Counted from the first letter of the stretch, positions 45,276-55,306 are shown. The stretch is DNA of 64,000 bases from Pseudomonas kairouanensis (GCF_004682055.1 NZ_QUZU01000006.1:148265-212264), one strand, 5' to 3'. The notes: generated from the sequence alone by a model not told the origin. Numbers and translations: made by a program.

Positions 45276-45732
45276 CGACCCACCCACCGTTGTGCTGTAG
45301 GTCGGCAAGTGTGGCGAGCGTTTCTGGATTTGAAAAGGCCCCGGTTTGTCCTCGCGGTAACATTTCCAGGGTGAATCGCTCCAAAAAAAGCCGTCGATAT
45401 AACCGCCGGGCCGGTACTTGTGCACATTAGTTGCGGCGGGTGTAACCAGGCTGTCAACAGTGCTGCGAGATCGCTATTTGCCTGCAATGAAAATTTAAGT
45501 CAATGAAAAATCTGGCTTTTTTTTATTGGTGAAAAAATCGTCAGTTTGTCTGCGAGCCCCATTCCATGGGCCTTTGCGCGAGTTAAAGGGGGGTTGTCCA
45601 CTGAGTTATCCACAGCTTCTGTGGATTGTCCCGAGCGCTTGCTCTAGAACGGGCGTGCAGCGTTTTTTCAGCTTTACCTGTACGAAAAAAAGAGTAGAGT
45701 GGCGCGCCTTCCGATCTGTCCCACAGTGTTTT
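45276..45732. other. Intergenic region of about 450 bp with a DnaA-box cluster
   Basis: Between the small membrane protein and the Sel1-like gene. AT-rich at 45480-45540. It contains the DnaA-box cluster 45594-45628. I see no gene in it; the frame from 45425 leftward is treated as leader. Confidence 0.55.
45594..45628. promoter_or_regulatory. Cluster of three DnaA-box-like 9-mers
   Basis: TTGTCCACT (45594), the perfect consensus TTATCCACA (45606) and, on the opposite strand, CAATCCACA (TGTGGATTG at 45620-45628). The last two form an inverted repeat ATCCACAG-CTT-CTGTGGAT. It lies about 105-140 bp upstream of the Sel1-like gene. DnaA boxes in promoters can control transcription. Confidence 0.55.
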
Positions 45733-46056
45733 ATGAAGTTTCGCTCAGTATCACCTTCTGTTACCGATACCCCGCAGACTGTTACCGCCCCCAAGCGCTT
45801 TTCCTTGAAAGTTGCCTTGTGGTTGCTCGACAGCCCGCGCCTGGGGCACAACACCAACGTGAAGCACTTTGCCGGGCGCTTGCTCAAGCAGCCGGCCCGT
45901 GAAGGCGTGGTGGCCGCGCAGAGCCGTCTGGGCCAACTGATGTGCCGGGAATGCGGCAACGCCCGTGACCGTCGCATCGGCCACGACCTGCTGCGCCTGG
46001 CCGCCCGCGCCGGCGACCGCCGCGCCCAGCGCGAACTGGGCCAAGTCGAAGACTGA
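45733..46056 (+). CDS. Sel1/TPR-like small protein
   Basis: 107 residues (MKFRSVSPSVTDTPQTVTAP, then 'LKVALWLLDSPRLGHNTNVKHFAG'-type helices and 'AQSRLGQLMCRECGNARDRR', 'LLRLAARAGDRRAQRELGQVE'). The repeated helix-turn-helix pairs with A-x-x-G-x-x-x-A patterns match Sel1/TPR proteins. The family is conserved in Pseudomonas without a known role. ATG 45733 is preferred. The upstream in-frame start at 45526 lies in the DnaA-box region and lacks a good leader. Confidence 0.75.
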   Translation: MKFRSVSPSVTDTPQTVTAPKRFSLKVALWLLDSPRLGHNTNVKHFAGRLLKQPAREGVVAAQSRLGQLMCRECGNARDRRIGHDLLRLAARAGDRRAQRELGQVED

Positions 46057-46102
46057 ACTGTCTTCCCGCCTTAGGCTCCGTTAACCTTGCTCTTTTTCGG
46101 TA

Positions 46103-47596
46103 ATGGCAGAAATGGCTATGGTGTTTGACTGGACCAGTATTGCCCTGGGCCTCGCTGGCGCTGCAGTGCCGTTATTGGCGGTGTGCTGGCAGCTCCAACG
46201 GCGACTGAGCGCACGCATGACCGGCTGGGAACTGCTCGAAGAACGCCTGGCCACTGCACAATTGGCCCAGGAAGGCCTCACCGCCCAGCTGGAGGCCAGC
46301 CGCGATGAGATCAGTGACCTGAGCCACGCCAATGCCGCCAAGCAAGCCGATTTGGCCGCTGTGCGTCGCGAAGTCGAGTTGCTGCAGATCGACCGCGACA
46401 ACGCCCGCGACGCCGCCCATGCCTGGAACCTCGACCGCAGCGCCAAAGACACTGAATTGCGCCGCCTCGACGCCTTGGCGGCAGCCTTGCGCGCCGAGTT
46501 ACGCGAGCAGCAGGACAGCCATCAACAGCGCCTAGCCGACCTGCAAGGTTCACGGGACGAGTTGCGTGCGCAGTTCGCCGAACTGGCCGGCAAGATCTTC
46601 GATGAACGTGAGCAGCGCTTTGCCGAAACCAGCCAGGAACGCCTGGGGCAGTTGCTTGATCCGTTGAAGGAGCGCATCCAGTCCTTCGAAAAGCGCGTCG
46701 AAGAAAGCTACCAGAACGAGGCCCGCGAGCGCTTTTCCCTGGCCAAGGAGCTCGAACGCCTACAGCAATTGAACCTGCGCCTGTCGGACGAAGCCACCAA
46801 CCTGACCCGCGCCCTCAAGGGCCAGAAAACCCAGGGCAACTGGGGTGAATTGATCCTTGAGCGGGTGCTGGAGCACGCCGGCCTGGAGAAAGGCCGCGAG
46901 TACCAGACCCAGGTGAGCCTCAAGGGCCCGGATGGCGAGCGTTTCCAGCCGGACGTGCTGATCATGTTGCCGGGCGACAAGCAGGTGGTGGTGGACTCCA
47001 AAGTCAGCCTGACGGCGTACCAGCAGTTCGTCGCGGCGGATGACGAGGTGATCGGCCAGGCCGCGTTGAAACAGCACGTATTGTCCCTGCGCAATCACGT
47101 CAAAGGCTTGGCGGGCAAGGATTACAAACGCCTGGAAGGCCTGCACAGCCTGGATTTCGTGTTGCTGTTCGTGCCCATCGAAGCGGCGTTTTCCGCTGCG
47201 CTCCAGGCCGAGCCGAACCTGTTCCAGGAAGCCTTCGACCGCCATATCGTGATCGTCAGCCCAACTACTTTGCTTGCCACCCTGCGGGTGATCGACAGCC
47301 TGTGGAAGCAGGAGCGCCAGAGCCAGAACGCGCGGGAAATCGCAGAGCGCGCTGGCTGGCTGTACGACAAATTTGTGCTGTTCATCCAGGATCTGGATGA
47401 GGTGGGCAATCGCTTGCAGCAGTTGGATAAGGCTTACAGTGCGGCGCGCAATAAACTGACAGATGGACGTGGGAATCTGGTCAGTCGTACCGAGCAACTG
47501 AGGTTGCTTGGGGCGCGGGCCAGTAAAAGCCTGCCGGCGGATTTGCTCGAAAGGGCAATGACCGATGCCGATGGCGTGGCGCACCTTCCCGAATAA
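46103..47596 (+). CDS. rmuC: DNA recombination protein RmuC
   Basis: 497 residues. One N-terminal transmembrane helix (about 8-28), a long coiled coil (about 40-200), and the RmuC domain about 230-440 with 'TQGNWGELILERVLEHAGLEKG', 'VDSKVSLTAYQQFV' and 'HSLDFVLLFVPIEAAFSAAL'. RmuC proteins are predicted nucleases that limit inverted-repeat recombination. The leader lacks a strong ribosome site; ATG 46112 or 46118 would also fit. Confidence 0.92.
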   Translation: MAEMAMVFDWTSIALGLAGAAVPLLAVCWQLQRRLSARMTGWELLEERLATAQLAQEGLTAQLEASRDEISDLSHANAAKQADLAAVRREVELLQIDRDNARDAAHAWNLDRSAKDTELRRLDALAAALRAELREQQDSHQQRLADLQGSRDELRAQFAELAGKIFDEREQRFAETSQERLGQLLDPLKERIQSFEKRVEESYQNEARERFSLAKELERLQQLNLRLSDEATNLTRALKGQKTQGNWGELILERVLEHAGLEKGREYQTQVSLKGPDGERFQPDVLIMLPGDKQVVVDSKVSLTAYQQFVAADDEVIGQAALKQHVLSLRNHVKGLAGKDYKRLEGLHSLDFVLLFVPIEAAFSAALQAEPNLFQEAFDRHIVIVSPTTLLATLRVIDSLWKQERQSQNAREIAERAGWLYDKFVLFIQDLDEVGNRLQQLDKAYSAARNKLTDGRGNLVSRTEQLRLLGARASKSLPADLLERAMTDADGVAHLPE

Positions 47597-47608
47597 CGCA
47601 GAACCAAT

Positions 47609-47697
47609 TGTGGGAGCGGGCTTGCTCGCGAAAGCGGTGTGTCAGTCAATGCACATGTGACTGATCCACCGCTTTCGCGAGCAAGCCCGCTCCCACA
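47609..47697. repeat. REPIN between rmuC and the sensor kinase
   Basis: Inverted arms TGTGGGAGCGGGCTTGCTCG and the complement, 88 bp overall, the same subtype as at 2520 and 63921. It lies between convergent genes. Confidence 0.9.
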
Positions 47698-47719
47698 TTT
47701 TTGATCGAGTTGGACGTGC

Positions 47720-50700
47720 CTACAGCGGCAAATGCCGACTCAGCAACGCCCGCAACGCCGCCGGCTTCACCGGCTTGGCCAAATAATCCAGCCCCGCCGC
47801 ATGCACCTCGGCCACCATCTCCGGGCGCCCGTCGGCACTGATCACCACCCCCGGAATCGGCTCTGCCAATTGCGCCCGCAGCCAACCCATCAATTCGGTA
47901 CCGGTTTCGCCATGGTCCAGGTGGTAGTCCACCAAGGCCAATTGCGGGCGTACGCCATCGGCCAGCAGCGCCGCGCATTGCGCCTGGTCGGTGGCAGTCC
48001 ACACTTCACAGCCCCAGCGGCTCAACAGGCTGCGCATGCCGATCAGAATGCTTTCTTCGTTATCCACGCACAGCACTTGCGCGCCACTGAGGGGCAGGCC
48101 GTTTTCCTGTGGGGCCAAAACCCTTGGGCTGGCCTGGTTGCGCGCCAGGGGCACGCTGACGCTGAATACGCTGCCTCTGCCTGGCCATGAGCGTACGCTC
48201 AAGCGATGACCGAGCACACGGCACAGGCCGTCGGCAATCGCCAGGCCCAGGCCCAGGCCTTTCTCGGCACGGGTCTGGTGGCTGTCCAGGCGTTTGAATT
48301 CTTCGAAGATCACTTTCTGTTTGTCCGGTGGAATGCCGGGGCCGCGGTCCCAGACTTCCAGGCACAGTTCGCCCTGACGTCGGCGTACGCCCAGCAGCAC
48401 CGGGCCGTCGGCATAGCGGAAAGCATTGGTAAGAAAATTCTGCAGGATGCGCCGCAGCAATTTGATGTCACTGTCGACGCGCAAGCGGCTGCCCCGCAGG
48501 CGGAAGCGCAGGCCTTGCTCCTGGGCCAGCGCCTTGAACTCGGCGCCCAGGGTGTCGAACAGTTCGTTGAGTACAAAGGGCTGGCGCTGCGGGTTGATCT
48601 TGCCGTTTTCCAGGCGCGAGATATCCAGCAAGTCACTGATCAAGTCTTCAGCCGAGCGCAATGAGCTGTCCAGGTGCTGCACCAGTTGTCGGGCTTCATT
48701 CGACAGCCCATCGTTCTGGTGGGAGAGGGCGGCAGAGAACAGCCGCGCAGCGTTCAGCGGCTGCATCAGGTCATGGCTGACGGCCGCGAGGAAGCGCGTC
48801 TTGGACTGGCTGGCGGATTCGGCCACGCCTTTGGCATCGGTCAGCGCCACGTTGAGCTGGGACAGCTCATGGGTGCGCTCGGTGACCCGTTGCTCCAGGC
48901 CTTCATTGGCCTCGGTGAGTGCCTGTTCAGCCTCGCGGAACGCCGTAATGTCGGTGAAGCTCATGACAAAACCGCCGCCGGGCATGGGGTTGCCGATCAA
49001 CTCGATCACCCGCCCGTTGGGGAACAGTCGCTCAGAGGTGTGCGCGCGGCCCTGGCGCATCCAGTGCAGGCGTCGCGCCACATGCACTTCGGCCTCGCCC
49101 GGTCCGCACAGGCCGCGCTCGGCGTTGTAGCGGATGATGTCGGCGATGGGCCGGCCCACGCTGATCAAGCCATCGGGGTAGTTGAACAGTTCCAGATAAC
49201 GCCGGTTCCACGCCACCAGCTTGAGGGACTGGTCCACCACGCTGATGCCCTGGGTAATGTTTTCAATCGCGCCTTGCAGCAATGCGCGATTGAACTGCAG
49301 CACTTCGGAGGCTTCGTCGGCGATCCGTACCACGTCCTCCAGTTGCATTTCCCGACCCTCAATCGCGGCTTTTACCACCGCACGCGTCGATGAGGCGCCG
49401 AGCACACCCGCCAGCAGGCGCTCGGTGTGGGCGATCCAATCGTTATCGGCATTCTGGTTGGGGTTGAAGCCCTTGCCCTGGCGGTAGGCGAAGCGAATAA
49501 AACTTTGCTGGGCGCGTTCTTCACCCACAAAGCGTGCCGCCAGGCTGAGCAGGTCGCTGATCTGCACCGACAGCATCGAACGGGCGCTGGCGCGCTGGCT
49601 GATCTCCTGGCCGATGAAGCGCCCGGCTTGCCAGTGCTCGGACACCCGTGTGCGCGACAGCATCGACACCCACACAAACAACGTGAAGTTACCCGCCAGG
49701 GAGAACACCGTGCCCAGGGTCAAGGAAGTGACAGACAGGCCCAGCGGGTGGGAATGCATCCACGTCAACCCAGGGAAAAGGCTGAGGGACCAGCCCAGGC
49801 TTTTCGCCGTAACTGGTAGGACCAAGGTGTAGAACCACAGGAAAGTGCCCGCCGCCAGGCCGGCAAATACGCCGCGCCGGTTGGCCTGCTTCCAGTACAG
49901 CGCGCCGAGCATGGCCGGGGCCAACTGGGTCACGGCGGCAAAGGCGATCTGGCCAATGGTCGCCAGGCTCGCGGTGGAGCCGAGCAAGCGGTAGCTCACA
50001 TAGGCCAGCAGCAGGATGATCACAATGCTCACTCGGCGCACCGACAGCATCCAGTGACGGAACACTTCGAACGGCCGCTCGGCGCTGGAGCGGCGCAGCA
50101 GCCAAGGCAGCAACATGTCGTTGGAGACCATGGTCGACAAGGCGATGCTTGCCACGATCACCATGCCGGTGGCCGCCGAGGCGCCACCGATAAATGCCAG
50201 TACGGCCAGGGCCGGATGCGCTTCAGCCAGGGGCAGGCTGATCACGTAGGAATCGGGCAATACAGACGCAGGCAACAGCATCTTGCCGCCGAGGGCAATC
50301 GGGATCACGAACAGTGCGGCGAGAATCAGGTAGGCCGGAAACACCCACTTGGCCAGGCGCAGGTCCTGAGGGTCGATGTTTTCTACCACCGTCACATGGA
50401 ACTGCCGAGGCAGGCAGATGATCGCCATCATCGCCACGCCGGTCTGCACCACCATGGAGGGCCAGTTGACGGTCTCTTTCCAGTACTCATCCAGTCGGGG
50501 GGCGAGCATCGCTTGGCTGAATAGGTCGCCGAAGCCGTCGTACAGGCCGTAGGTCACAAACGCACCCACCGCCAGAAACGCGAACAGCTTGACCAGGGAT
50601 TCAAACGCAATCGCCAGCACCATGCCACGGTGGTGTTCGGTGGCATCGAGGTTGCGCGTGCCGAACACAATGGTGAACAGCGCCAGCACCAGGGACACAA

Positions 50701-51190
50701 TCAACGCGGTGTCTTGCGCGCGGGTACCGGTGGTATCGGCGCCGGCACCGATCAGCAGGTTCACCCCCAGCACGATGCCTTTGAGTTGCAGGGCGATATA
50801 GGGCAGCACGCCCACCAGGCAGATCAGCGCCACCACCACCGCCAGCGACTGGGACTTGCCGTAGCGCGCGGCAATAAAGTCGGCGATGGAGGTAATGTTT
50901 TCCTGCTTGCTGATCAGAATCATCTTCTGCAGCACCCAGGGTGCCAACACCAGCAACAGCACCGGGCCCAGGTAGATCGGTAAAAACGCCCACAGCTGTT
51001 CGGCTGCCTGGCCTACGGCGCCGAAGAAGGTCCAGCTTGTGCAGTAAACCGCCAGCGACAGGCTATACACCCAGGCACGCACACGGGGCGGCAGCGGCGC
51101 ATGGCGACGGTCACCGTAAAAGGCGATGGCAAACATAATGGCCATATAGGCCAGGGCAACGGCGGCGATCAGCCCGCTGGACAGCGTCAT
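47720..51190 (-). CDS. Hybrid sensor kinase with sodium:solute symporter domain (MxtR/CrbS type)
   Basis: 1,156 residues. About 1-500: an SSS transporter-like membrane domain with about 13 helices ('YCTSWTFFGAVGQAAEQLWAF', 'ISKQENITSIADFIAARYG'). About 610-740: PAS ('AIENITQGISVVDQSLKLVAWN'). About 790-1010: histidine kinase (H box 'FLAAVSHDLMQPLNAARLF', N box 'LTNAFRYA', G box 'GPGIPPDKQKVIFEEF'). C-terminal receiver with Asp in 'LALVDYHLDHG' (about 1086) and Lys in 'YLAKPVKP'. In P. fluorescens and Vibrio MxtR/CrbS govern acetate use and mixed metabolism. ATG 51190 fits the first helix better than the longer frame from 51247. Confidence 0.88.
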   Translation of the reverse strand: MTLSSGLIAAVALAYMAIMFAIAFYGDRRHAPLPPRVRAWVYSLSLAVYCTSWTFFGAVGQAAEQLWAFLPIYLGPVLLLVLAPWVLQKMILISKQENITSIADFIAARYGKSQSLAVVVALICLVGVLPYIALQLKGIVLGVNLLIGAGADTTGTRAQDTALIVSLVLALFTIVFGTRNLDATEHHRGMVLAIAFESLVKLFAFLAVGAFVTYGLYDGFGDLFSQAMLAPRLDEYWKETVNWPSMVVQTGVAMMAIICLPRQFHVTVVENIDPQDLRLAKWVFPAYLILAALFVIPIALGGKMLLPASVLPDSYVISLPLAEAHPALAVLAFIGGASAATGMVIVASIALSTMVSNDMLLPWLLRRSSAERPFEVFRHWMLSVRRVSIVIILLLAYVSYRLLGSTASLATIGQIAFAAVTQLAPAMLGALYWKQANRRGVFAGLAAGTFLWFYTLVLPVTAKSLGWSLSLFPGLTWMHSHPLGLSVTSLTLGTVFSLAGNFTLFVWVSMLSRTRVSEHWQAGRFIGQEISQRASARSMLSVQISDLLSLAARFVGEERAQQSFIRFAYRQGKGFNPNQNADNDWIAHTERLLAGVLGASSTRAVVKAAIEGREMQLEDVVRIADEASEVLQFNRALLQGAIENITQGISVVDQSLKLVAWNRRYLELFNYPDGLISVGRPIADIIRYNAERGLCGPGEAEVHVARRLHWMRQGRAHTSERLFPNGRVIELIGNPMPGGGFVMSFTDITAFREAEQALTEANEGLEQRVTERTHELSQLNVALTDAKGVAESASQSKTRFLAAVSHDLMQPLNAARLFSAALSHQNDGLSNEARQLVQHLDSSLRSAEDLISDLLDISRLENGKINPQRQPFVLNELFDTLGAEFKALAQEQGLRFRLRGSRLRVDSDIKLLRRILQNFLTNAFRYADGPVLLGVRRRQGELCLEVWDRGPGIPPDKQKVIFEEFKRLDSHQTRAEKGLGLGLAIADGLCRVLGHRLSVRSWPGRGSVFSVSVPLARNQASPRVLAPQENGLPLSGAQVLCVDNEESILIGMRSLLSRWGCEVWTATDQAQCAALLADGVRPQLALVDYHLDHGETGTELMGWLRAQLAEPIPGVVISADGRPEMVAEVHAAGLDYLAKPVKPAALRALLSRHLPL

Positions 51191-51303
51191 GGTAACTCCG
51201 AGCGTAAGAACACCGGGCCTTCCAGGCCCGGTTGGACAGTCTCGCATGATGCTTGGGGTTAGTCAGTGTCGACCAAGGTCTGAGCGCGACCTGATGTCGC
51301 GGC

Positions 51304-51687
51304 TTAGCGCGGTGGCAGGGTTTTCTGGCGCAGGATATACACCGTCACCAGCACGGCGCTGGTCAGCATGAAGGCGCGTGCCCAGGGCAGGGGGACGAGG
51401 TAGCAGGAAAAGCCGATGCTCAACCACATCAAGCCGATGGCGTAGACCTTGCCCTTGAGGGGGATGCCATTGCCGTCCAGGTAATCACGAATCCAAGGCC
51501 CCAGGCGCGGGTGTTCCACCAGCCATTGGTAGAAACGCGGGGAACTGCGGGCGAAGCAGGCGGCGGCGAGGAGCAGGAAGGGTGTGGTCGGCAACACCGG
51601 CAGGAAGATGCCGATCACCCCCAGCGCCACGCTCAGCCAGCCGATGGCCAGCAGCACGTAGCGCAGGAGCACAGAGCGATTGCCCAT
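51304..51687 (-). CDS. YbaN/DUF454 family membrane protein
   Basis: 127 residues. A hydrophobic N-terminal half 'LLAIGWLSVALGVIGIFLPVLPTTPFLLLA' region and the conserved 'ACFARSSPRFYQWLVEHPRLG' amphipathic loop of DUF454, then two more helices. Function unknown. ATG 51687 is the first Met in a good position; a TTG 15 bases upstream is not favoured. It lies between the kinase and the YecA-family gene, all leftward. Confidence 0.8.
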   Translation of the reverse strand: MGNRSVLLRYVLLAIGWLSVALGVIGIFLPVLPTTPFLLLAAACFARSSPRFYQWLVEHPRLGPWIRDYLDGNGIPLKGKVYAIGLMWLSIGFSCYLVPLPWARAFMLTSAVLVTVYILRQKTLPPR

Positions 51688-51707
51688 GGGTGTCACGGGC
51701 AAGCGAC

Positions 51708-52295
51708 TCAGTGGTGACGTGGCTTGAGGATCGCCGGTTTTTCGTCAGGAGCGTTGCACAGCAGGTACAGGGCGGTCAGGGCTTCCGGGATCTGTACGAT
51801 CATGTCGTCCATCAGGTTGGCGTCGGAAGCGATGTCGGCGAACTCTGGCTGATCATCGAACAGGCCCGAACCGACCATGATCGGCAGCAGCATTTCGCTG
51901 ACTTCTTCTTCGGCGGTTTCAAACCAGGCGGCTTCGCGCAGGAACACACCTTCCATGAAACCGATGCACCAGCCGCGCAGGTCGGAGTCATCCGGCTCTT
52001 CACCCAGGTCCAGCTCGCACGGCAACTCGAATTCCTCGTCGGAGGCCAGTTGGCGACCGATGTGGGCCTTTAGGGCCAGCAGGGTGGATTCGATTTCTTC
52101 ACGCTGGGCAGCGTCGGTGTAGTGAGGTTCTTCGGCGAACAGCGCGTCGATCCACTCGCGGTCGGGTACGGGCTCGGCGCAGATGGACAGGGCGGTCAGG
52201 TAGCCGTGGGCGGCCACGTAGTCCAGCGCCTCGTCATGCAGCTCATCGGCGTCGAGGAAGGCTTGCAGGCGGGTTAGTTGCTCAGCGAAGGACAT
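51708..52295 (-). CDS. UPF0149/YecA family protein
   Basis: 195 residues. The helical YecA-type domain is seen in 'LDADELHDEALDYVAAHGYLTALS', 'GWCIGFMEGVFLREAAW' and the acidic C-terminus. It lacks the C-terminal SEC-C zinc finger seen in some YecA proteins. Role unknown. The stop is 21 bp before the DUF454 start, so the two may share a transcript. ATG 52295 has GAAGGA upstream. Confidence 0.82.
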   Translation of the reverse strand: MSFAEQLTRLQAFLDADELHDEALDYVAAHGYLTALSICAEPVPDREWIDALFAEEPHYTDAAQREEIESTLLALKAHIGRQLASDEEFELPCELDLGEEPDDSDLRGWCIGFMEGVFLREAAWFETAEEEVSEMLLPIMVGSGLFDDQPEFADIASDANLMDDMIVQIPEALTALYLLCNAPDEKPAILKPRHH

Positions 52296-52571
52296 TGAAG
52301 GACTACCTTGGGAATAAACGATGCTGAATTCTAGGCCTTCTTGAGCGCCCAGGCCAGCCGCACGGCATATTTGCCAGGTTTTAGATAGCCGTCGCTATTC
52401 GTCAGCGGCGCCCTTTGCCGGGAGTCCCTCGGGTATACTGCCGCGTTTTGTGATGCCCTTGCAGGCCAAGCGCCAACCCGTGAAAACTTCGCTTACGGAT
52501 TATTTCCCGTAAATTCGCGTTTTTTCGGCCAGCCTGTACAGAGGGATTTCGGCGATATTTTGGAGTTTTAC

Positions 52572-54698
52572 ATGCTCGAACAGGCTCAACGCGTCCTCAA
52601 GGACATCTTCGGCTACGACAGTTTTCGTGGCCGCCAGGGTGCGATCATTGAGCGCGTGGCCAGTGGCGGCGATGCCCTGGTATTGATGCCTACCGGCGGC
52701 GGCAAGTCCCTGTGCTTCCAGGTGCCCGCGCTGCTGCGCAATGGCCTGGCGGTGGTGGTATCGCCGCTGATCGCCTTGATGGACGATCAGGTCGCCACCC
52801 TCGAAGAACTCGGTGTCGCCGCCGCTTCGTTGAACTCCACCCTCAGCGCCGAACAGCAGCGCGACCTGGCGGCGCGGATCAAGCGCGGTGAAGTGAAGAT
52901 GCTCTACCTGGCGCCCGAGCGTTTGGTGCAACCGCGCATGCTGGCCTTCCTGCAAAGCCTGGAAATCGCCCTGTTCGCCATCGACGAAGCCCACTGTGTG
53001 TCGCAATGGGGCCACGATTTCCGTCGCGAGTACCTGCAACTGGGCCAATTGGCCGAATTGTTCCCGGACGTGCCGCGCATCGCCCTGACGGCCACCGCCG
53101 ACAAACGTACCCGCGAAGAGATCGTCGAGCGCCTGCATTTGCAGAACGCCGAGCGTTTCCTGTCGAGCTTTGACCGACCGAATATTTTCTACCGCATCGT
53201 GCCCAAGGAGCAGCCGCGCAAGCAGTTACTGGCGTTCCTGTCCGAGCGGCGCAGCGATGCGGGCATCGTCTATTGCCTGTCGCGCAAGAAGGTCGATGAA
53301 GTGGCCGCGTTCCTGTGTGAACAAGGCTACCCCGCGCTGCCTTACCACGCCGGCCTGCCCAACGAAACGCGCTCGGCGCACCAGAAGCGCTTCCTCAACG
53401 AGGAAGGCCTGATCATGGTGGCTACCATTGCATTCGGCATGGGCATCGACAAATCCAACGTACGCTTCGTGGCGCACATGGACCTGCCCAAGTCCCTTGA
53501 GGCGTACTACCAGGAAACCGGCCGTGCCGGCCGTGATGGCCTGCCGGCAGACGCCTGGATGGTCTACGGCTTGCAGGACGTGGTGATGCTCAAGCAGATG
53601 CTGCAGAACTCCGAAGGCGACGAGCGTCACAAGCGCCTGGAGCAGCACAAGCTCGACGCCATGCTTTCGCTGTGCGAAGAAACCCGCTGCCGCCGCCAGA
53701 CCTTGCTGGCGTATTTCGATGAAGACATGCCCGAGCCTTGCGGTCATTGCGACAACTGCATCGATGGCGTGCAAACCTGGGACGCCACCGAACCGGCGCG
53801 CCAGGGCTTGTCCGCCATCTACCGCACCGGCCAGCGCTACGGTGTGGGCCATCTGGTGGATGTCTTGTTGGGCAAGGACAACGAGAAGGTACGCAGCTTC
53901 GGTCACGAAAAACTCTCGGTCTATGGCGTTGGCAAGGCCCGTGCCGAAGGCGAATGGCGCTCGCTGTTTCGGCAGATGGTTGCCCGTGGCCTGGTGGACA
54001 TCGATATCGAGGGCTATGGCGGCCTGCGCCTGAACGACAGTTGCCGGCCGCTGCTCAAGGGCGAAGTGAGCCTGGAGCTACGCCGCGACCTCAAGCCGCA
54101 AACCACCGCCAAGACCAGCACCAGCCAAGCCAGCCAGCTTGTACGTGGCGAAGAGCGCGAACAGTGGGAAGCGCTGCGCACCCTGCGGCGCAAACTGGCC
54201 CAGGAACACAGCGTGCCGCCCTACGTTATTTTCCCCGACTCCACCTTGCTGGAGATGCTGCGCGAGCAGCCCACCACCATGGCGGAGATGGCGCGGGTCA
54301 GCGGCGTGGGTGCGCGCAAGCTGGAACGCTATGGCCAGGCCTTCCTCGAAGTGCTCGGCGGCCAGGCCGAAGCGCCGAAGGAAGTCGCCGATATCCGCCA
54401 CGAGTTGATCAGCCTGGCACGCGCCGGCATGACCCCGATCCAGATCGCCGGTCAGTTGCAGTGTTCGGAAAAAAACGTCTATACGTTGCTCGCCGAATCC
54501 ATTGGCCAACAGCAGTTGTCGCTGGAGCAGGCCCTTGATTTACCGGAGGATTTGCTCGGCGAGATCCAGGACGCGTTCCTGGACGGCGAGGGCGAATTGC
54601 CAGCTGTTGCGCAGATCGCGCCTCTGTTCACCGGGCGTGTGCCAGAGGGCGTTTTGTACTGCGTAAGGGCCGCTTTGCAGTCTGAATTCGAAATTTAG
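52572..54698 (+). CDS. recQ: ATP-dependent DNA helicase RecQ
   Basis: 708 residues. Superfamily-2 helicase: Walker A '[13 protein letters not shown]' (about 42-54), DEAH box '[15 protein letters not shown]' (about 140), motif VI '[14 protein letters not shown]' (about 315). The RecQ-Ct zinc ligands are in '[15 protein letters not shown]' and 'CGHCDNC' (about 365-395), then winged helix and an HRDC domain (about 530-600). 3'-to-5' unwinding in repair and recombination. ATG 52572 is preceded by GGAG; a TTG at 52560 is rejected. A TTACGG-N8-CCGTAA dyad lies in the leader at 52493. Confidence 0.95.
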   Translation: MLEQAQRVLKDIFGYDSFRGRQGAIIERVASGGDALVLMPTGGGKSLCFQVPALLRNGLAVVVSPLIALMDDQVATLEELGVAAASLNSTLSAEQQRDLAARIKRGEVKMLYLAPERLVQPRMLAFLQSLEIALFAIDEAHCVSQWGHDFRREYLQLGQLAELFPDVPRIALTATADKRTREEIVERLHLQNAERFLSSFDRPNIFYRIVPKEQPRKQLLAFLSERRSDAGIVYCLSRKKVDEVAAFLCEQGYPALPYHAGLPNETRSAHQKRFLNEEGLIMVATIAFGMGIDKSNVRFVAHMDLPKSLEAYYQETGRAGRDGLPADAWMVYGLQDVVMLKQMLQNSEGDERHKRLEQHKLDAMLSLCEETRCRRQTLLAYFDEDMPEPCGHCDNCIDGVQTWDATEPARQGLSAIYRTGQRYGVGHLVDVLLGKDNEKVRSFGHEKLSVYGVGKARAEGEWRSLFRQMVARGLVDIDIEGYGGLRLNDSCRPLLKGEVSLELRRDLKPQTTAKTSTSQASQLVRGEEREQWEALRTLRRKLAQEHSVPPYVIFPDSTLLEMLREQPTTMAEMARVSGVGARKLERYGQAFLEVLGGQAEAPKEVADIRHELISLARAGMTPIQIAGQLQCSEKNVYTLLAESIGQQQLSLEQALDLPEDLLGEIQDAFLDGEGELPAVAQIAPLFTGRVPEGVLYCVRAALQSEFEI

Positions 54699-54819
54699 TG
54701 TGCCAATTACGACAATGTAACGAATCAGTACATAGCGAGGCTTGCCTACTGGCATGGCTCATGCTTAGCTGACTAATAATTAGCCACACTTTATTTTCAG
54801 TCTAAAACATGAGTTTTTT

Positions 54820-55254
54820 ATGCCGTTAACCGATCAACACCGCTTTGGCATGCAGTTGGCGCAAATGTCCCGAGGTTGGCGCGCCGAACTGGATCGCCGC
54901 CTGGCGGGACTGGGCCTGTCCCAGGCGCGCTGGCTGGTGCTGCTGCACCTGGCGCGTTTCGAAGAAGCCCCTACTCAGCGTGAACTGGCACAGAGTGTCG
55001 GCGTAGAAGGGCCAACCCTGGCGCGGTTGCTCGATAGCCTCGAAGGCCAGGGCCTGGTGCAACGCCAGGCTGTGGTGGAAGACCGCCGTGCCAAGCGTAT
55101 TCTTTTGTGTGATACCGCCCGTCCGTTGATTGACCAGATCGAGACCATCGCCACTGCGCTGCGCCATGAGCTGTTTGTGGGGGTGGATGAAGAGGATATG
55201 AAGGTGTGCATGCGGGTGCACGGGCACATCCTGGCGAATCTGGAAAAGTCCTGA
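54820..55254 (+). CDS. MarR-family regulator (SlyA-like, PA3341 type)
   Basis: 144 residues. MarR fold with 'SQARWLVLLHLARFEEAPTQRELAQ' (DNA-contact region) and 'GVEGPTLARLLDSLEGQGLVQRQ' plus the wing 'EDRRAKRILLCD'. It follows recQ by about 120 bp and is convergent with plpD, the same order as PA3344-PA3341-PA3339. Its ligand and targets cannot be read from the sequence. Confidence 0.88.
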   Translation: MPLTDQHRFGMQLAQMSRGWRAELDRRLAGLGLSQARWLVLLHLARFEEAPTQRELAQSVGVEGPTLARLLDSLEGQGLVQRQAVVEDRRAKRILLCDTARPLIDQIETIATALRHELFVGVDEEDMKVCMRVHGHILANLEKS

Positions 55255-55279
55255 TCCCGGATACAGCGCAGATCAAAAA

Positions 55280-55306
55280 TGTGGGAGGGGGCAACCCCCT
55301 CCCACA
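55280..55306. repeat. Bodyless REP palindrome
   Basis: TGTGGGAGGGGG-CAA-CCCCCTCCCACA, two REP ends joined directly without the usual spacer. It forms a perfect 12-bp stem between convergent genes and could terminate or stabilise the two transcripts. Confidence 0.8.

Noticed and set aside
44970..45425. Longer form of the small membrane protein starting at 45425
   Set aside because: The added 50 residues are polar with no leader signal, and the ATG at 45275 has GGTGGG before it.
45594..45628. DnaA boxes as evidence of the chromosome origin
   Set aside because: No AT-rich unwinding element or dnaA/dnaN/rpmH genes are near, and three boxes are too few. It is reported only as a possible regulatory cluster.
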